From positions 62,001 through 126,000 of the forward strand of contig NZ_FNYH01000007.1 of assembly GCF_900108915.1 (NCBI RefSeq): DNA of 64,000 nucleotides, given 5' to 3'. Position numbers and translations under genes: made by a program. Under the pieces are notes generated by a model, which searched no databases, was not told the origin of the DNA, and worked only from the letters and a program-made list of their open reading frames with translations. Below are positions 6,362 to 18,253 of this stretch, one piece after another; the stretch's first letter is position 1; every line of letters starts with the position of its first letter. The DNA is from Allopseudospirillum japonicum (GTDB lineage: Bacteria > Pseudomonadota > Gammaproteobacteria > Pseudomonadales > Halomonadaceae).

Positions 6362-8020
6362 TTAAGCAAAATAAGCCGCAAGGAAATCCTCAAAACTCCC
6401 TTGGTTGGCTTGTTCTAAATCGTGTGCTTGTTGTAAGGAAGACTCGACCAATTGGGCAAATAAAGCTTTGCGTGCTGGTTCCATGGTTGAGCGTTGATAA
6501 TAAGCGGCTTGTTCGGCGGCTAACATTTGTCCTAACTCGATAAAGCTTAACTTCTCGCGTGCCATGATTGCGAGCATACGTGCTGACAAGGTGCGTTCTG
6601 GTTCGGCAATCCGTTGGTGGTAGTGGCTTAGCGCCTGCGCGAAAATCGGGGTTTTTTCTCCTAAATCCAAAAGTTCAGCGACAGGGGCTAGGCGTGCAAA
6701 TAAATCTTCAGCTTGTTGAGCAAAAGGCACTTGTTGGCCATCAGGCGTATACAGGGTGAGTTGAGGATCTCGGCCTTGCTTGACCACGCGTGCATGATTT
6801 TGCTCGAGATAATGGCATTCGTCATCTTCAATAAAGGGGCTTGCTTCCAATAAGCAAAAGACTAAAAACAAATCGACAAAACGCATTTGGCGTACACTGA
6901 TCCCTGCTGGCTGGAAAGGATTTACATCTAGGCAGCGCACTTCAATATATTCCACCCCACCTTCTGCTAACGCATCGGTCGGTTTCTGACCGCTACGTGC
7001 CACCCGCTTAGGACGAATATCACTGTAATATTCGTTTTCGATCTGCAAAATATTGGCATTAAGTTGCTGATATTCACCCGCAGCGTCTTTAATCCCTAAA
7101 GCTGCATAGTGCGGGTCTTGGCTGGCAATCGCGGTTTTTAAGGTCTCTATATAGGTATCTAAAGCGTTAAAACAAATCTTTAAGCTAGCTTGGGCTTTAT
7201 TTTGATAGCCCAAATCTGACATGCGCAAGCTCGTTGCATAAGGTGCGTAGAAGGTCTGTTTGTCCCAAGGTTGGAGGCCATGCTGGGGGAAGGCATCGGC
7301 AAAGCTTTTATCAACCGCAGGGGACGCACCAAATAAGTAAATCAGTAACCAACTATAACGACGGAAGTTACGGATTAGGCCAAAGTAACGCGCCGAACGA
7401 TAATCTTTATCTGCCTGTTCTGGGGTGAGACCATCCAAGTGGGCTAATAAAGGCCATAGGGTGTCTGGTAAAGAGAAGTTATAGTGCAAACCAGCAATCG
7501 TTTGCATGGTGCGCCCATAACGTATATCTAAACCACGACGATAAATAAACTTCATTAAACCAGAATGAGACTGACCATACTCAGCAATACGGATACTCTC
7601 ATTGCCTTGGAGGCGGCAGGGCATACTTGTAGGCCAGAGCATTTCCTGAGCGAGCTGTGGATGCTCAGTTTGCGCATGTAAACGTCGATAGGTAAAACGG
7701 TGAATATCCTCTAAAAAAGCATGTGCTTGCTCACGCACCGAAAAAACCGGCGTAATAAACTCTAATAAAGATTCCGAATAATCCGTAGTGATATGTGGGT
7801 GTGTCAGGGTCGCACCGAGTACCTGAGGGTGATCGAGTTGGCTAATATCGCCATTGGCACAGGTACGCAAGGTTTCCTTTTCAATGCCTCGACGAATCCC
7901 TTGAAATAACCCCATGCGTGCGTAACGCTGTAGTTTTTTCAAATCGATGCTTTGCAGCTTGAGAGGATGCTTCTCTAAATGTGTAACAACAGAACTTTGA
8001 GTATTGAGCCTAGTAGACAC
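6362..8020 (-). CDS. gshA: Glutamate-cysteine ligase (first step of glutathione synthesis)
   Basis: 552 residues, proteobacterial GshA type (E. coli 518). It joins glutamate and cysteine with ATP in the cytoplasm. Typical segments are GIRRGIEKETLRT near residue 41, TTDYSESLLEFITP near 79, the MLWPTSMPC segment, the YGQSHSGLMKFIYRRGLDIRYG segment and EYIEVRCLDVNPF. The start is GTG at 8020 with AAGGT 9 nt upstream. It has a private terminator and no co-directional gene close behind, since tex ends 70 nt upstream. The N-terminus is about 30 residues longer than in E. coli. Confidence 0.95.
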   Translation of the reverse strand: MSTRLNTQSSVVTHLEKHPLKLQSIDLKKLQRYARMGLFQGIRRGIEKETLRTCANGDISQLDHPQVLGATLTHPHITTDYSESLLEFITPVFSVREQAHAFLEDIHRFTYRRLHAQTEHPQLAQEMLWPTSMPCRLQGNESIRIAEYGQSHSGLMKFIYRRGLDIRYGRTMQTIAGLHYNFSLPDTLWPLLAHLDGLTPEQADKDYRSARYFGLIRNFRRYSWLLIYLFGASPAVDKSFADAFPQHGLQPWDKQTFYAPYATSLRMSDLGYQNKAQASLKICFNALDTYIETLKTAIASQDPHYAALGIKDAAGEYQQLNANILQIENEYYSDIRPKRVARSGQKPTDALAEGGVEYIEVRCLDVNPFQPAGISVRQMRFVDLFLVFCLLEASPFIEDDECHYLEQNHARVVKQGRDPQLTLYTPDGQQVPFAQQAEDLFARLAPVAELLDLGEKTPIFAQALSHYHQRIAEPERTLSARMLAIMAREKLSFIELGQMLAAEQAAYYQRSTMEPARKALFAQLVESSLQQAHDLEQANQGSFEDFLAAYFA

Positions 8021-8052
8021 GGCTGACTACCTTTGCAAGATAAAGGGTTAGA

Positions 8053-8069
8053 CCTAGCCAAAGGCTAGG
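8053..8069. other. Hairpin between tex and gshA
   Basis: CCTAGCC-AAA-GGCTAGG, perfect 7-bp stem. The T-run visible on the minus strand lies before, not after, the stem, so it is not a classical terminator for tex; it may stabilise the tex 3' end. Confidence 0.5.
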
Positions 8070-8090
8070 CATCAAAAAAAACGCAAGCAG

Positions 8091-10433
8091 CTAGTGGCTT
8101 TTTGCCTCTGTCTTTAGGGCTTTTTGTAAAGCCGCGGCCAAGCCGGTATTGAAAGGCTGCGCGCGTTCATTGGCCTTGGTTGGCATTTTGGTGCTGGCTT
8201 GAGAACGCGTTTTTGCTGGGCTTACAGGCATTTCCCGCGAGGGGGAGCGCATAGATAGACTAATACGTTTACGTTGCTGATCAAGGTCAAGTACACGTAC
8301 TTGTACGATATCGCCCGCTTTGACGCAGGTGCGCGGATCGCTCACAAAATGGTCTGCTAACTCAGAAATATGCACTAGGCCATCTTGATGGACACCAATA
8401 TCCACAAAAGCCCCAAAGTGGGTGACATTGGTAACCACGCCTTCTAAACGCATCCCAGGGCTTAAATCTGCAAGGCTTTCTACACCTTCGCGGAAATGGG
8501 CAAATTTAAATTCAGGGCGTGGATCTCGGCCGGGCTTTTCTAGTTCGTGCAGGATATCGATAAGCGTTGGCACCCCAAAATGATCATTAATATAGTCTTG
8601 CGGTTGCAAGGTGCGCAAAAAATGCACATCACCAATCAATGATCCTAAAGGGCGTTGGTGCTCTTGTGCAATCGCTTCGACCACACTGTAGGCTTCTGGG
8701 TGGACGCCAGACGCATCTAAAGGGTGTTCACCTTGACGAATACGTAAAAAACCCGCGCATTGTTCAAAGGTTTTAGGACCGAGGCCTTTGACCTTAAGTA
8801 ATTGGCGGCGCTGGCTAAAACCGCCCGCTTGTTCACGCCAAGCGACAATCTGTGCTGCTAGGCGTGCATTCAAACCGGAAACGCGCGTTAATAAAGGAAT
8901 GGAGGCAGTATTAAGCTCGACGCCAACCGCATTAACACAATCTTCCACCACGGCATCTAGGGTACGGGCTAAGGCAACTTGGGAGACATCATGTTGATAC
9001 TGGCCGACACCAATCGATTTAGGTTCGATTTTAACCAGCTCTGCCAGTGGGTCTTGCAAACGTCGTGCAATGGACACTGCACCCCGTAAGGTCACATCTA
9101 AATCGGGAAATTCTTGTGCAGCCAGCTCAGACGCTGAATAAACAGAAGCACCGGCTTCACTGACCATAATTTTTTGTATTGGGTGTTCGCTGGCTAAATC
9201 TGCGACCACTTCGGCGGCTAAGCGATCGGTTTCACGGCTTGCAGTGCCATTGCCGATGGCAATGAGCTCGACTTGATAACGGCGGCATAAATCGACTAAT
9301 GCGGTTTTGGCTTCTTGCCAGCGATTTTGTGGCGCGTGTGGGTATAAGGTGCTGGTGGTTAGTAAATGCCCATTGGCATCGACTAAAGCAACCTTGATGC
9401 CGGTACGTAAGCCTGGGTCTAATCCTAAAGTAATTTTGCCACCTGCAGGTGCGGCCAGTAATAAATCTTTTAAGTTAGCGGCGAATACTTGAATGGCCGC
9501 TTCTTCAGCCGCTTCACGCATTTGCTGAATGAGTTCAGTTTCTAATTGTGGTGCTAGTTTAACTCGCCAAGTCCAACGTACCACCTCATGCCACCATGCA
9601 GGTAATTGATGCAAGACAAGATGAAAATGCTGGGCGATTTGGATTTCACATGGATGTATGTCTTTTGGCCCCAGTTCTAATGCCTCAGGCAAGGCTAAGC
9701 TAAGCTGAAGAACCCCTTCGTTGCGGCCACGTAACAAAGCCAGCGCACGGTGTGACGGAATATTGGCAAGGGCTTCTTGATAGGCAAAATAGTCACTAAA
9801 TTTGCTATCTGCTGGTGCTGGATCTGCCAAGGCTTTGGAAACAATCACGGCCTCTTGCGCCAAACGCTGACGTAAAGCCCCGACTAATGTAGGGGTTTCT
9901 GCAAATTGCTCCATCAGAATTTGCTTCGCACCTTCTAAAGCGGTTTTGACGTCCGTAATCTGGGGCGCTTCTGCCGTCAACGGCTGCAATGCTTTAGCTT
10001 CAAGTAAGATTTGGGCTTGTTGCTTTGGATCTTGGCTTGGATCTGCGAGTAAAGCTTCTACCAAAGGCAAAAGCCCTGCCTCGCGCGCATTTTGTGCTTT
10101 GGTACGGCGTTTGGGACGATAAGGTAAATAAAGATCTTCTAAGGCTTGTTTGGTGTCTGCAGCTTGGATATGGGCTTGCAATTCTGGTGTCAGTTGGCCT
10201 TGTTCTTCAATCGAGGCCAGAATGCGCGTGCGTCTATCAGCAAGCTCACGTAAATACTGTAAGCGTTCAGCAAGTTGGCGCAACTGAGTATCATCAAGTG
10301 CCCCTGTGACTTCTTTGCGGTAACGTGCAATAAAGGGAACGCTGGCGCCTTCATCTAATAAAGTGACTGTGGCGGCAACTTGTTGTTCGCGTACATTTAA
10401 CTCTTGTGCAAGGGTTTGATTGATGCTCAGCAT
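8091..10433 (-). CDS. tex: Tex/YhgF transcription accessory protein with S1 RNA-binding domain
   Basis: About 780 residues, usual for Tex. It contains the Tex N-terminal helical domain ([32 protein letters not shown]), a YqgF/RuvC-like domain ([19 protein letters not shown]), a helix-hairpin-helix region ([33 protein letters not shown]) and a C-terminal S1 domain ([18 protein letters not shown]). Tex binds nucleic acid and RNA polymerase and supports gene expression. I chose ATG 10433 rather than the TTG 18 nt upstream because the family begins at that methionine; no strong ribosome site is seen. Confidence 0.93.
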   Translation of the reverse strand: MLSINQTLAQELNVREQQVAATVTLLDEGASVPFIARYRKEVTGALDDTQLRQLAERLQYLRELADRRTRILASIEEQGQLTPELQAHIQAADTKQALEDLYLPYRPKRRTKAQNAREAGLLPLVEALLADPSQDPKQQAQILLEAKALQPLTAEAPQITDVKTALEGAKQILMEQFAETPTLVGALRQRLAQEAVIVSKALADPAPADSKFSDYFAYQEALANIPSHRALALLRGRNEGVLQLSLALPEALELGPKDIHPCEIQIAQHFHLVLHQLPAWWHEVVRWTWRVKLAPQLETELIQQMREAAEEAAIQVFAANLKDLLLAAPAGGKITLGLDPGLRTGIKVALVDANGHLLTTSTLYPHAPQNRWQEAKTALVDLCRRYQVELIAIGNGTASRETDRLAAEVVADLASEHPIQKIMVSEAGASVYSASELAAQEFPDLDVTLRGAVSIARRLQDPLAELVKIEPKSIGVGQYQHDVSQVALARTLDAVVEDCVNAVGVELNTASIPLLTRVSGLNARLAAQIVAWREQAGGFSQRRQLLKVKGLGPKTFEQCAGFLRIRQGEHPLDASGVHPEAYSVVEAIAQEHQRPLGSLIGDVHFLRTLQPQDYINDHFGVPTLIDILHELEKPGRDPRPEFKFAHFREGVESLADLSPGMRLEGVVTNVTHFGAFVDIGVHQDGLVHISELADHFVSDPRTCVKAGDIVQVRVLDLDQQRKRISLSMRSPSREMPVSPAKTRSQASTKMPTKANERAQPFNTGLAAALQKALKTEAKSH

Positions 10434-10471
10434 AAAGAATTCTTTTTGCAAATAGGTATTATGTCAAAATG

Positions 10472-10495
10472 GCCGCCAAATTGAGGTTTGGCGGC
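10472..10495 (-). terminator. Terminator after secF
   Basis: GCCGCCAAA - 6 nt - TTTGGCGGC, a perfect 9-bp stem, followed on the minus strand by CATTTTG. It lies between secF and tex. Confidence 0.75.
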
Positions 10496-10511
10496 AGCTT
10501 TTGCTGGGGTT

Positions 10512-11435
10512 TTAAGGGCGGTCGTCTTCCACTTCCCCTTGAATAGGGACAATTAAATCTTGGCGTGTGAGTTTTAAAGCCAGTAAGGCCGAACCTGCAA
10601 TATATACAGAGGAATAAGTACCTACGCTAATGCCAATAATCAGCGCGAGCGCAAAGTTATGGATTAAATCACCACCGACAAAAAAGAGGGCTAATAGTAC
10701 CAGTAAGGTGGTTAAGGAGGTGACAAGTGTACGAGATAAGGTTTGATTTAAAGAAAGGTTGGCAATTTCTGCGGCATCTTCAATCCGTAGCATCCGGAAG
10801 TTCTCACGAATACGGTCGTACACCACAATGGTATCATTGAGCGAGTAGCCGATTACCGCCAGTACAGCTGCAAGCACTGTCAGGTCAAATTCGAGCTGAA
10901 AGAGTGAGAAAATCCCTAACAAAATCAAGACATCATGAATCAAAGCCAGAACTGCGCCTACTGCAAACTTATATTGGAAGCGGAAGGCAACGTATAGCAT
11001 GACTACGCCAAGTGCCAGCAACATACCTAAACCGCCTTGTTCGCGTAGCTCCTCACCAACTTGAGAACCGACAAAAGCCGAACGCACCAACTCAATGGGA
11101 TAGGCTTGCTGTGCTTGTAACAAACTGCGGACTTCATCGCCAACATCGGGTGAAAAGCCTTGTTGCAAACGCACCAGAATATCCGTGGCGGTGCCAAAGT
11201 TTTGCACAGTGACATCGGCATAACCGGCTTGCTCGAGCTGTTCGCGGATTTGCGCCAGCTCGGGAGCGCTTTCATAGCGTAGTTCTACCAAGGTTCCGCC
11301 GGTAAAATCTAGGCCAAATTGCATCCCTTGAATGGCCAAAGAACCAATCGAAATCACTAACAGGACAGCCGAGGCGATCAGCGCTAAGGTGCGCTTACCC
11401 ATAAAATCAAGATGCGTTTTTAATAAATGCGACAT
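10512..11435 (-). CDS. secF: Protein translocase subunit SecF
   Basis: About 307 residues with six membrane helices: one at residues 16-34, a large periplasmic domain, then five C-terminal helices. Family motifs include GMQFGLDFTGGTLVELRY and the SLNDTIVVYDRIREN segment in helix 4-5. With SecD and YajC it forms the holotranslocon accessory complex, which uses the proton gradient to complete export. ATG at 11435 has AGGCAGG upstream and is preferred to the TTG 27 nt earlier. Last gene of the queA-tgt-yajC-secD-secF run. Confidence 0.95.
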   Translation of the reverse strand: MSHLLKTHLDFMGKRTLALIASAVLLVISIGSLAIQGMQFGLDFTGGTLVELRYESAPELAQIREQLEQAGYADVTVQNFGTATDILVRLQQGFSPDVGDEVRSLLQAQQAYPIELVRSAFVGSQVGEELREQGGLGMLLALGVVMLYVAFRFQYKFAVGAVLALIHDVLILLGIFSLFQLEFDLTVLAAVLAVIGYSLNDTIVVYDRIRENFRMLRIEDAAEIANLSLNQTLSRTLVTSLTTLLVLLALFFVGGDLIHNFALALIIGISVGTYSSVYIAGSALLALKLTRQDLIVPIQGEVEDDRP

Positions 11436-11482
11436 AAAAACCTGCCTGTGTAAGGTGTCCAAGGTGCCAAAAATTTGCTCAG

Positions 11483-11504
11483 GCAGGGCCTAGCAAAGCC
11501 CTGC
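11483..11504. other. Hairpin between secD and secF
   Basis: GCAGGGC - 8 nt - GCCCTGC in the 81-nt secD-secF gap, no U-tract. Possibly an RNA processing or attenuation element. Confidence 0.5.
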
Positions 11505-11516
11505 ACAAAGGCAGCC

Positions 11517-13373
11517 TTAGAGAGATAAAGACTCTAATTGACGTTGGCGTCCATAGGTTAAGTTGACTAAGGCGCGTGTGACGACAATCGCAGTAAACAT
11601 GGAGGTGATAATGCCAATGGATAAAGTTACCGCAAAACCTTTTACCGGCCCTGTGCCCATGGCAAATAAGATCACTGCGACCAGCAAGGTCGTGAGGTTA
11701 GCATCTAAGATTGTGGTGAAAGCACGCTCGTAGCCGCCATGGATAGCCGCATGGGGGGTGGCTCCATTGGCAAGCTCTTCTTTGATGCGTGCAAAAATTA
11801 ACACGTTAGCGTCCACCGCCATCCCTAAAGTCAGCACGATCCCAGCAATCCCAGGTAAAGTCAGGGTTGCACCCAGAATCGACATGGCTGCGGTTAATAA
11901 TAAAATATTGGCAGCCAAGGCAAGATTGGCATAAAGGCCAAAGCGCTTATACCACACCAGCATAAAGACCAGCACAAGGAACATGCCTAATTGGATAGAG
12001 GTCACCCCTTGGTCGATGTTTTGTTGTCCTAAGCTCGGGCCTATCGTGCGTTCTTCAACAAAGTAAATCGGCGCGGCTAAGGAACCTGCACGTAACAATA
12101 AAGAAAGCTCAGAGGCTTCACGCGTGGAATCAAGGCCAGTAATCCGGAAGCTGTTACCTAGAGCACTTTGAATGGTCGCTAGGGAGATAATGCCTTTTTC
12201 TACGTAAGGAATCCGTTCTTCGATTTTTTCACCACGTGCATTGGTAATGACACGGGTGCGGGTTTTATGCTCAATAAACAGCACCGCCATACGCCGGCCA
12301 ATACTGGTACGGGTGGCATCGAGCATCAGCTTACCGCCTTGTGCATCTAAACGAATATTGACCTGTGGGTTGTTCTGTTCGTCAAAACCCACGCTGGCAT
12401 TCGAAACACTATTGCCGGTAATAATCAGATCCCGTTCCAAAGTGGCGTTCCGCTGCGGGTTATCACGAAAGCGAAAGACTTCGGTTTCTGTGCTGGCGGC
12501 GGACGTTTTGGCTTCTAGGCGGAATTCAAGATTGGCCGTCGCGCCGAGAATCCGTTTAGCTGCCGCTGTATCTTGGATGCCAGGTAATTCAACCACGATA
12601 CGGTTACGGCCTTGGCGTTGTACTAAAGGTTCAGAAACACCTAACTCATTGACACGATTACGCAAGGTAGTGAGGTTTTGCTCCACGGCATAATCTTCTA
12701 AGGCGCGTACTGAGGTTTCATTGAGGATGGCCATTAAGCGAAAATCGGTCGCTTGGGCTTCTGTGCTGACGGTAAATTCGTTGTATTCACGACGCATTAA
12801 AGCGGCGGCGGCTTCTAGATCTTCTTGATTGCGTAACCGCACTTGCAACTGGCCTTGCTCAACTTGTAAGCCTCGGTAGCGCAAGCCTTCCTTGCGTAAT
12901 AAGGTTTTGATTTCACTGCTATACACTTCCATGCGTTGTTTCACTGCCGCTTGCATATCCACTTCAAGCAAAAAGTGTACCCCACCGCGTAAATCCAAAC
13001 CGAGCTTCATTGGTTGGGCACCCAAGGCGCTTAACCAGTCTGGGGTACTTTCGGCGAGATTAAGCGCGACGACATAAGTATCTCCTAGTGCTGCTTGCAC
13101 AAGCGGTTTCGCATTCAGTTGATCTTCACTGGTGTTAAAACGAATCAGGCCAGCATTTTGGCTTAATTCGCTGGCCAAAGGCGTAATGCCTGCATTTTCT
13201 AACGCTTGGATGGCTTGGTTTAGTTGGGTTTGCTCAACCTGTACCGAGCCTCTTGACCCGCTGATTTGTAAGGCGGGATCTTCTTGGAATAGGTTCGGTA
13301 ATGAGTAGACAAAGCCCGCCAATACCAGCAGTGCAATCAGCAGGTATTTCCATAGAGGGTATTGATTGAGCAT
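11517..13373 (-). CDS. secD: Protein translocase subunit SecD
   Basis: 618 residues, normal length. N-terminal helix (residues 9-24), periplasmic P1 domain with the MKLGLDLRGGVHFLLEVD signature near residue 122, then a second periplasmic part with GVSEPLVQRQGRNRIVVELPG, and six-helix export domain with GIVLTLGMAVDANVLIFARI near residue 510. Works with SecF and YajC in the inner membrane. Start ATG 13373 is preceded by AAGGAG at good distance. Confidence 0.96.
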   Translation of the reverse strand: MLNQYPLWKYLLIALLVLAGFVYSLPNLFQEDPALQISGSRGSVQVEQTQLNQAIQALENAGITPLASELSQNAGLIRFNTSEDQLNAKPLVQAALGDTYVVALNLAESTPDWLSALGAQPMKLGLDLRGGVHFLLEVDMQAAVKQRMEVYSSEIKTLLRKEGLRYRGLQVEQGQLQVRLRNQEDLEAAAALMRREYNEFTVSTEAQATDFRLMAILNETSVRALEDYAVEQNLTTLRNRVNELGVSEPLVQRQGRNRIVVELPGIQDTAAAKRILGATANLEFRLEAKTSAASTETEVFRFRDNPQRNATLERDLIITGNSVSNASVGFDEQNNPQVNIRLDAQGGKLMLDATRTSIGRRMAVLFIEHKTRTRVITNARGEKIEERIPYVEKGIISLATIQSALGNSFRITGLDSTREASELSLLLRAGSLAAPIYFVEERTIGPSLGQQNIDQGVTSIQLGMFLVLVFMLVWYKRFGLYANLALAANILLLTAAMSILGATLTLPGIAGIVLTLGMAVDANVLIFARIKEELANGATPHAAIHGGYERAFTTILDANLTTLLVAVILFAMGTGPVKGFAVTLSIGIITSMFTAIVVTRALVNLTYGRQRQLESLSL

Positions 13374-13429
13374 CGTGTGCTCCTTTTTCCTACATAAGAG
13401 GGATGCGAAAAATCAGAAGGGAAGAAGGC

Positions 13430-13457
13430 GCTAGCCCAGCGTATTAGCTGGGCTAGC
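13430..13457. other. Strong hairpin between yajC and secD
   Basis: GCTAGCCCAGC - 6 nt - GCTGGGCTAGC, a perfect 11-bp stem just after the yajC stop. No immediate U-tract on the minus strand, so partial termination or 3'-end protection fits better than full termination, since secD-secF must be transcribed onward. Confidence 0.65.
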
Positions 13458-13471
13458 TGAGATATGAAAGC

Positions 13472-13819
13472 TTAAGCACCTTTGATCGCTTTGAGAGTTC
13501 CCTTAGGCAAACCAGCGGTCACAGCTTGCTTTTGCACGTTGATTTCGACGTTTTCAGCAACTTCTAGACTAATAAATTCATCGGTTACCTTGGTGATACG
13601 ACCAACAACACCACCGGCAATAGAGACTTCATCGCCTTTACTTAAAGAAGAGACCAGCTGTTTATGCTCTTTGGCACGCTTTTGCTGGGGGCGCATTAAG
13701 AAGAAATAAAAGATAATTACAAACCCGACCAGCATCAAAATCTGGTACATAGGGTTAGGTTGTTGCGCAGCCACCGCAGCGCCTTCAGCAAATGCAGGGG
13801 AAATTAAGGTAAAGCTCAT
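13472..13819 (-). CDS. yajC: Sec translocon accessory subunit YajC
   Basis: 115 residues from ATG 13819 (GGAGAG ribosome site). A single membrane helix (MYQILMLVGFVIIFYFFLM) is followed by the family motif RPQQKRAKEHKQL and a small cytoplasmic domain with LSKGDEVSIAGGVVGRI. It binds SecDF in the inner membrane. Placed between tgt and secD as in other Gammaproteobacteria. Confidence 0.95.
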   Translation of the reverse strand: MSFTLISPAFAEGAAVAAQQPNPMYQILMLVGFVIIFYFFLMRPQQKRAKEHKQLVSSLSKGDEVSIAGGVVGRITKVTDEFISLEVAENVEINVQKQAVTAGLPKGTLKAIKGA

Positions 13820-13847
13820 AGAGGTCTCTCCACACAAAAGGATAAAA

Positions 13848-16027
<2,180 letters not shown>

Positions 16028-16088
16028 GGGATCAGAAGTACCTAGCTTTGAAGAAAAAGCATCTTAATAGAAAAAATGCGAAAAGTCA

Positions 16089-16116
16089 TTGACTAGGGCA
16101 GAAAACGCCTTATAAT
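16089..16116 (+). promoter_or_regulatory. sigma-70 promoter of tRNA-Leu
   Basis: TTGACT (16089-16094), 16-nt spacer, TATAAT (16111-16116), 28 nt upstream of the tRNA. Confidence 0.85.
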
Positions 16117-16144
16117 ACGCATCACTTCCTGATGACCCCCTCTT

Positions 16145-16231
16145 GCCGGAGTGGCGAAATTGGTAGACGCAGTGGATTCAAAATCCACCGCTGGCGACAG
16201 TGTGCCGGTTCGAGTCCGGCCTCCGGCACCA
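16145..16231 (+). tRNA. tRNA-Leu (anticodon CAA)
   Basis: 87 nt including an encoded CCA. Acceptor stem GCCGGAG/CTCCGGC; D-arm with GGTAGAC; anticodon stem GTGGA/TCCAC around loop TTCAAAA, giving anticodon CAA that reads UUG; long variable arm as in class II tRNAs; T-loop TTCGAGT. Confidence 0.97.
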
Positions 16232-16355
16232 TAGAATCATCTTTTGTTGTTCCTCGTAAACCCACTCTATTCTTTATAGTCCCCTCGATTCGATAAGTCT
16301 GAATCTAAGGGCTACCCAAGGTAACCCATAATTCATTTCTGTATCTGCACCTGTA

Positions 16356-17324
16356 TCAAAATACCTGCAAGCTTTGTCCAATAAAAACCCCAAGTGTCAA
16401 GGTAACAATGGAACCTAAGGTCGTCATCGCAATGATGTTAGCCGCTAGTGCTGCATTGGCCCCCATCGCGCGTGCCATTACATAACTGGCTGCGGCAGTT
16501 GGGCTCGCAAAAAATAGAAAAAGTATACCTAACGTTTGTCCTTGATAGCCTAATAACCAAGCACCTAGCGTAAAAACCACGGGAATTAAAATCAATTTAA
16601 TGCCACTGGCCATTAACGCTAATCGGGGATCTTCACGCAAGGCTTTGAGGTTGAGGCTGGCGCCAATGCATAAAAGTGCCATAGGTAAGGTGAGATTGCC
16701 TAGGGTTTGCCCTGTCTTCATTAAGGTATCGGGCACACTGATATTGAATATGCGCACAGCAGCACCTGCAGCCACGGCAAGAATCAAAGGGTTTTTAATC
16801 ATATCTAAACACATCAATAGATATTGCTGGCCCTTGGCCCGATTGACTTGCTGAGGTGAATATAAATTTAAAGCAATCACTGACAAAAAATTATATACAA
16901 GAATTAACCAAGCCAGTAATAAAGAAGCCTGTCCTAAAGCGGTAGCGCCATACTGATTTAATGCTAAAGCAACCCCTACAATCCCTAAGTTGCCACGAAA
17001 CCCACCTTGAATAAAAGCGCCTTTATCTGCATTCTGAGTAATCCAGTGTCGCGCAATCCAAACAAGAAAAGCATAACTCAGTAAGCTTGCTACTAATACA
17101 TAAGCGAGTAGCTTAATATCGAAAAGATCAGTTAAAGGTGCCTTGAGAATACTAATAAAAATAAGTAAAGGTAAGGTAAGGCGAAACACTAGCTGAGAAC
17201 CTGTTTGTACAAAGACATCATTAATCCAAGCCGCTCGATATAAAAGCGCGCCTAAAAAAACTAATAAAAAAACAGGTCCTGTGACAGCTAAAGTGGTTTC
17301 AAAGGTACTGAGCCAAGTCTGCAT
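16356..17324 (-). CDS. AEC (auxin efflux carrier) family transporter
   Basis: 322 residues with about ten hydrophobic helices in two halves, as in bacterial AEC/BART superfamily permeases (YfdV, MdcF, MleP types). Visible landmarks are FRGNLGIVGVALALNQYG after helix 3, and NLTLPMALLCIGASLNL and SPTAAASYVMARAMGANA in the second half. Substrates of such carriers are usually small carboxylates such as malonate or malate; nothing here fixes the substrate. It starts 3 nt after the stop of a small membrane ORF, suggesting a two-gene operon. Confidence 0.85.
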   Translation of the reverse strand: MQTWLSTFETTLAVTGPVFLLVFLGALLYRAAWINDVFVQTGSQLVFRLTLPLLIFISILKAPLTDLFDIKLLAYVLVASLLSYAFLVWIARHWITQNADKGAFIQGGFRGNLGIVGVALALNQYGATALGQASLLLAWLILVYNFLSVIALNLYSPQQVNRAKGQQYLLMCLDMIKNPLILAVAAGAAVRIFNISVPDTLMKTGQTLGNLTLPMALLCIGASLNLKALREDPRLALMASGIKLILIPVVFTLGAWLLGYQGQTLGILFLFFASPTAAASYVMARAMGANAALAANIIAMTTLGSIVTLTLGVFIGQSLQVF

Positions 17325-17327
17325 AAA

Positions 17328-17465
17328 TTATGACAACCCAGCAAAAGCATAAACGAGTGCCGCAATTAAAACTGCGATAAAAACTAAATTGCGCTTTTGT
17401 TTATTTTCAGGTTGTCGAGAAGGACGTTCACTCGGTGTGCGTGAAGGTGTAGAATCGTCAGACAC
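17328..17465 (-). CDS. Small single-pass membrane protein (45 residues)
   Basis: Reads MSDDSTPSRTPSERPSRQ, a basic PENKQKRN linker and one C-terminal helix (LVFIAVLIAALVYAFAGL). I chose GTG 17465 because AAGGA lies 7 nt upstream; an ATG two codons earlier (17471) is too close to it. The stop is 3 nt before the AEC transporter start. A tail-anchored layout like this is common in small membrane proteins. Function unknown. Confidence 0.65.
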   Translation of the reverse strand: MSDDSTPSRTPSERPSRQPENKQKRNLVFIAVLIAALVYAFAGLS

Positions 17466-17497
17466 AAGCATTTCCTTGGATGAATGAATGGGCGTTT

Positions 17498-18253
17498 ATG
17501 GTAGTCAAGGCACAGGGTTTATGTAAAGCCTTTGCTTCTGGAACTGGAATATATGATTTTAACCTAGAAGCAGATGCAGGCGAGCGGATTGCTCTGGTAG
17601 GGGCAAATGGTGCAGGTAAATCGACCAGCTTGCATTTGTTGGCGGGGGTGTTCACTCCCGATCAAGGGCAGGTGCAAGTGTGTGGGCAAAATTTTCCAAA
17701 AGCGCAAGCTTATTTAGGGTATGTACCAGAAAGCAGTCTGGCAGGTGTGGAAATGCCTGTGTTGGAGTTTTTACTTTTTGTCGCGCGCGCACGAGTATTA
17801 TCAAAATCAGAACAAAGCCAACGTTTAGCCAGCGTTATACAAATTTTTGCATTAGAGCAAGTTCTGACACGCCCAATTCGGCATTTATCTAAAGGTTACC
17901 AACAAAGAGTTGGTTTGGCACAAGCCTGCTTACATCAACCAAAGCTTTTATTATTGGATGAACCGACTGACGGTCTAGATCCGCAACAAAAAGATAACTT
18001 TTACCAGTTTTTGCAGCAGATTTCTCCAGGAACTACCTTGATCCTGAGTACACATCAGGTGCAGGAAGTAGCTCATTTTTGTACTCGTTTATTGATTTTA
18101 GAACAGGGGTACTTGCGCTTTGATGCACCGCCAGAGCAGTTATTAAAAATAACAAAGCAAACACAATTGGAGACTGCATTTCTCACTTTTACCCAACAAA
18201 AACTTTGGAATACTTATGCGTCATCAGGGAATCTATGCGGTTTATCTACGTGA
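17498..18253 (+). CDS. ABC transporter ATP-binding protein, GldA-like
   Basis: About 251 residues. Walker A GANGAGKST near residue 33, Q-loop region, signature LSKGYQQRVGLA near 138, Walker B LLLLDEPTDGLD and switch STHQ. It powers the permease encoded by the next gene, with which it overlaps by 38 nt. The four-gene order (ATPase, permease, GldG-like protein, DUF4340 protein) matches gliding-type ABC export systems found in many non-gliding bacteria. Start uncertain: ATG 17480 is also possible. Confidence 0.88.
   Translation: MVVKAQGLCKAFASGTGIYDFNLEADAGERIALVGANGAGKSTSLHLLAGVFTPDQGQVQVCGQNFPKAQAYLGYVPESSLAGVEMPVLEFLLFVARARVLSKSEQSQRLASVIQIFALEQVLTRPIRHLSKGYQQRVGLAQACLHQPKLLLLDEPTDGLDPQQKDNFYQFLQQISPGTTLILSTHQVQEVAHFCTRLLILEQGYLRFDAPPEQLLKITKQTQLETAFLTFTQQKLWNTYASSGNLCGLST

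Noticed and set aside
8053-8069. Terminator for tex
   Set aside because: The stem is not followed by a T-run in the minus direction; reported only as a hairpin.
16145-16355. Integration site after tRNA-Leu
   Set aside because: No integrase, no repeated tRNA 3' end and a normal transporter gene follows.
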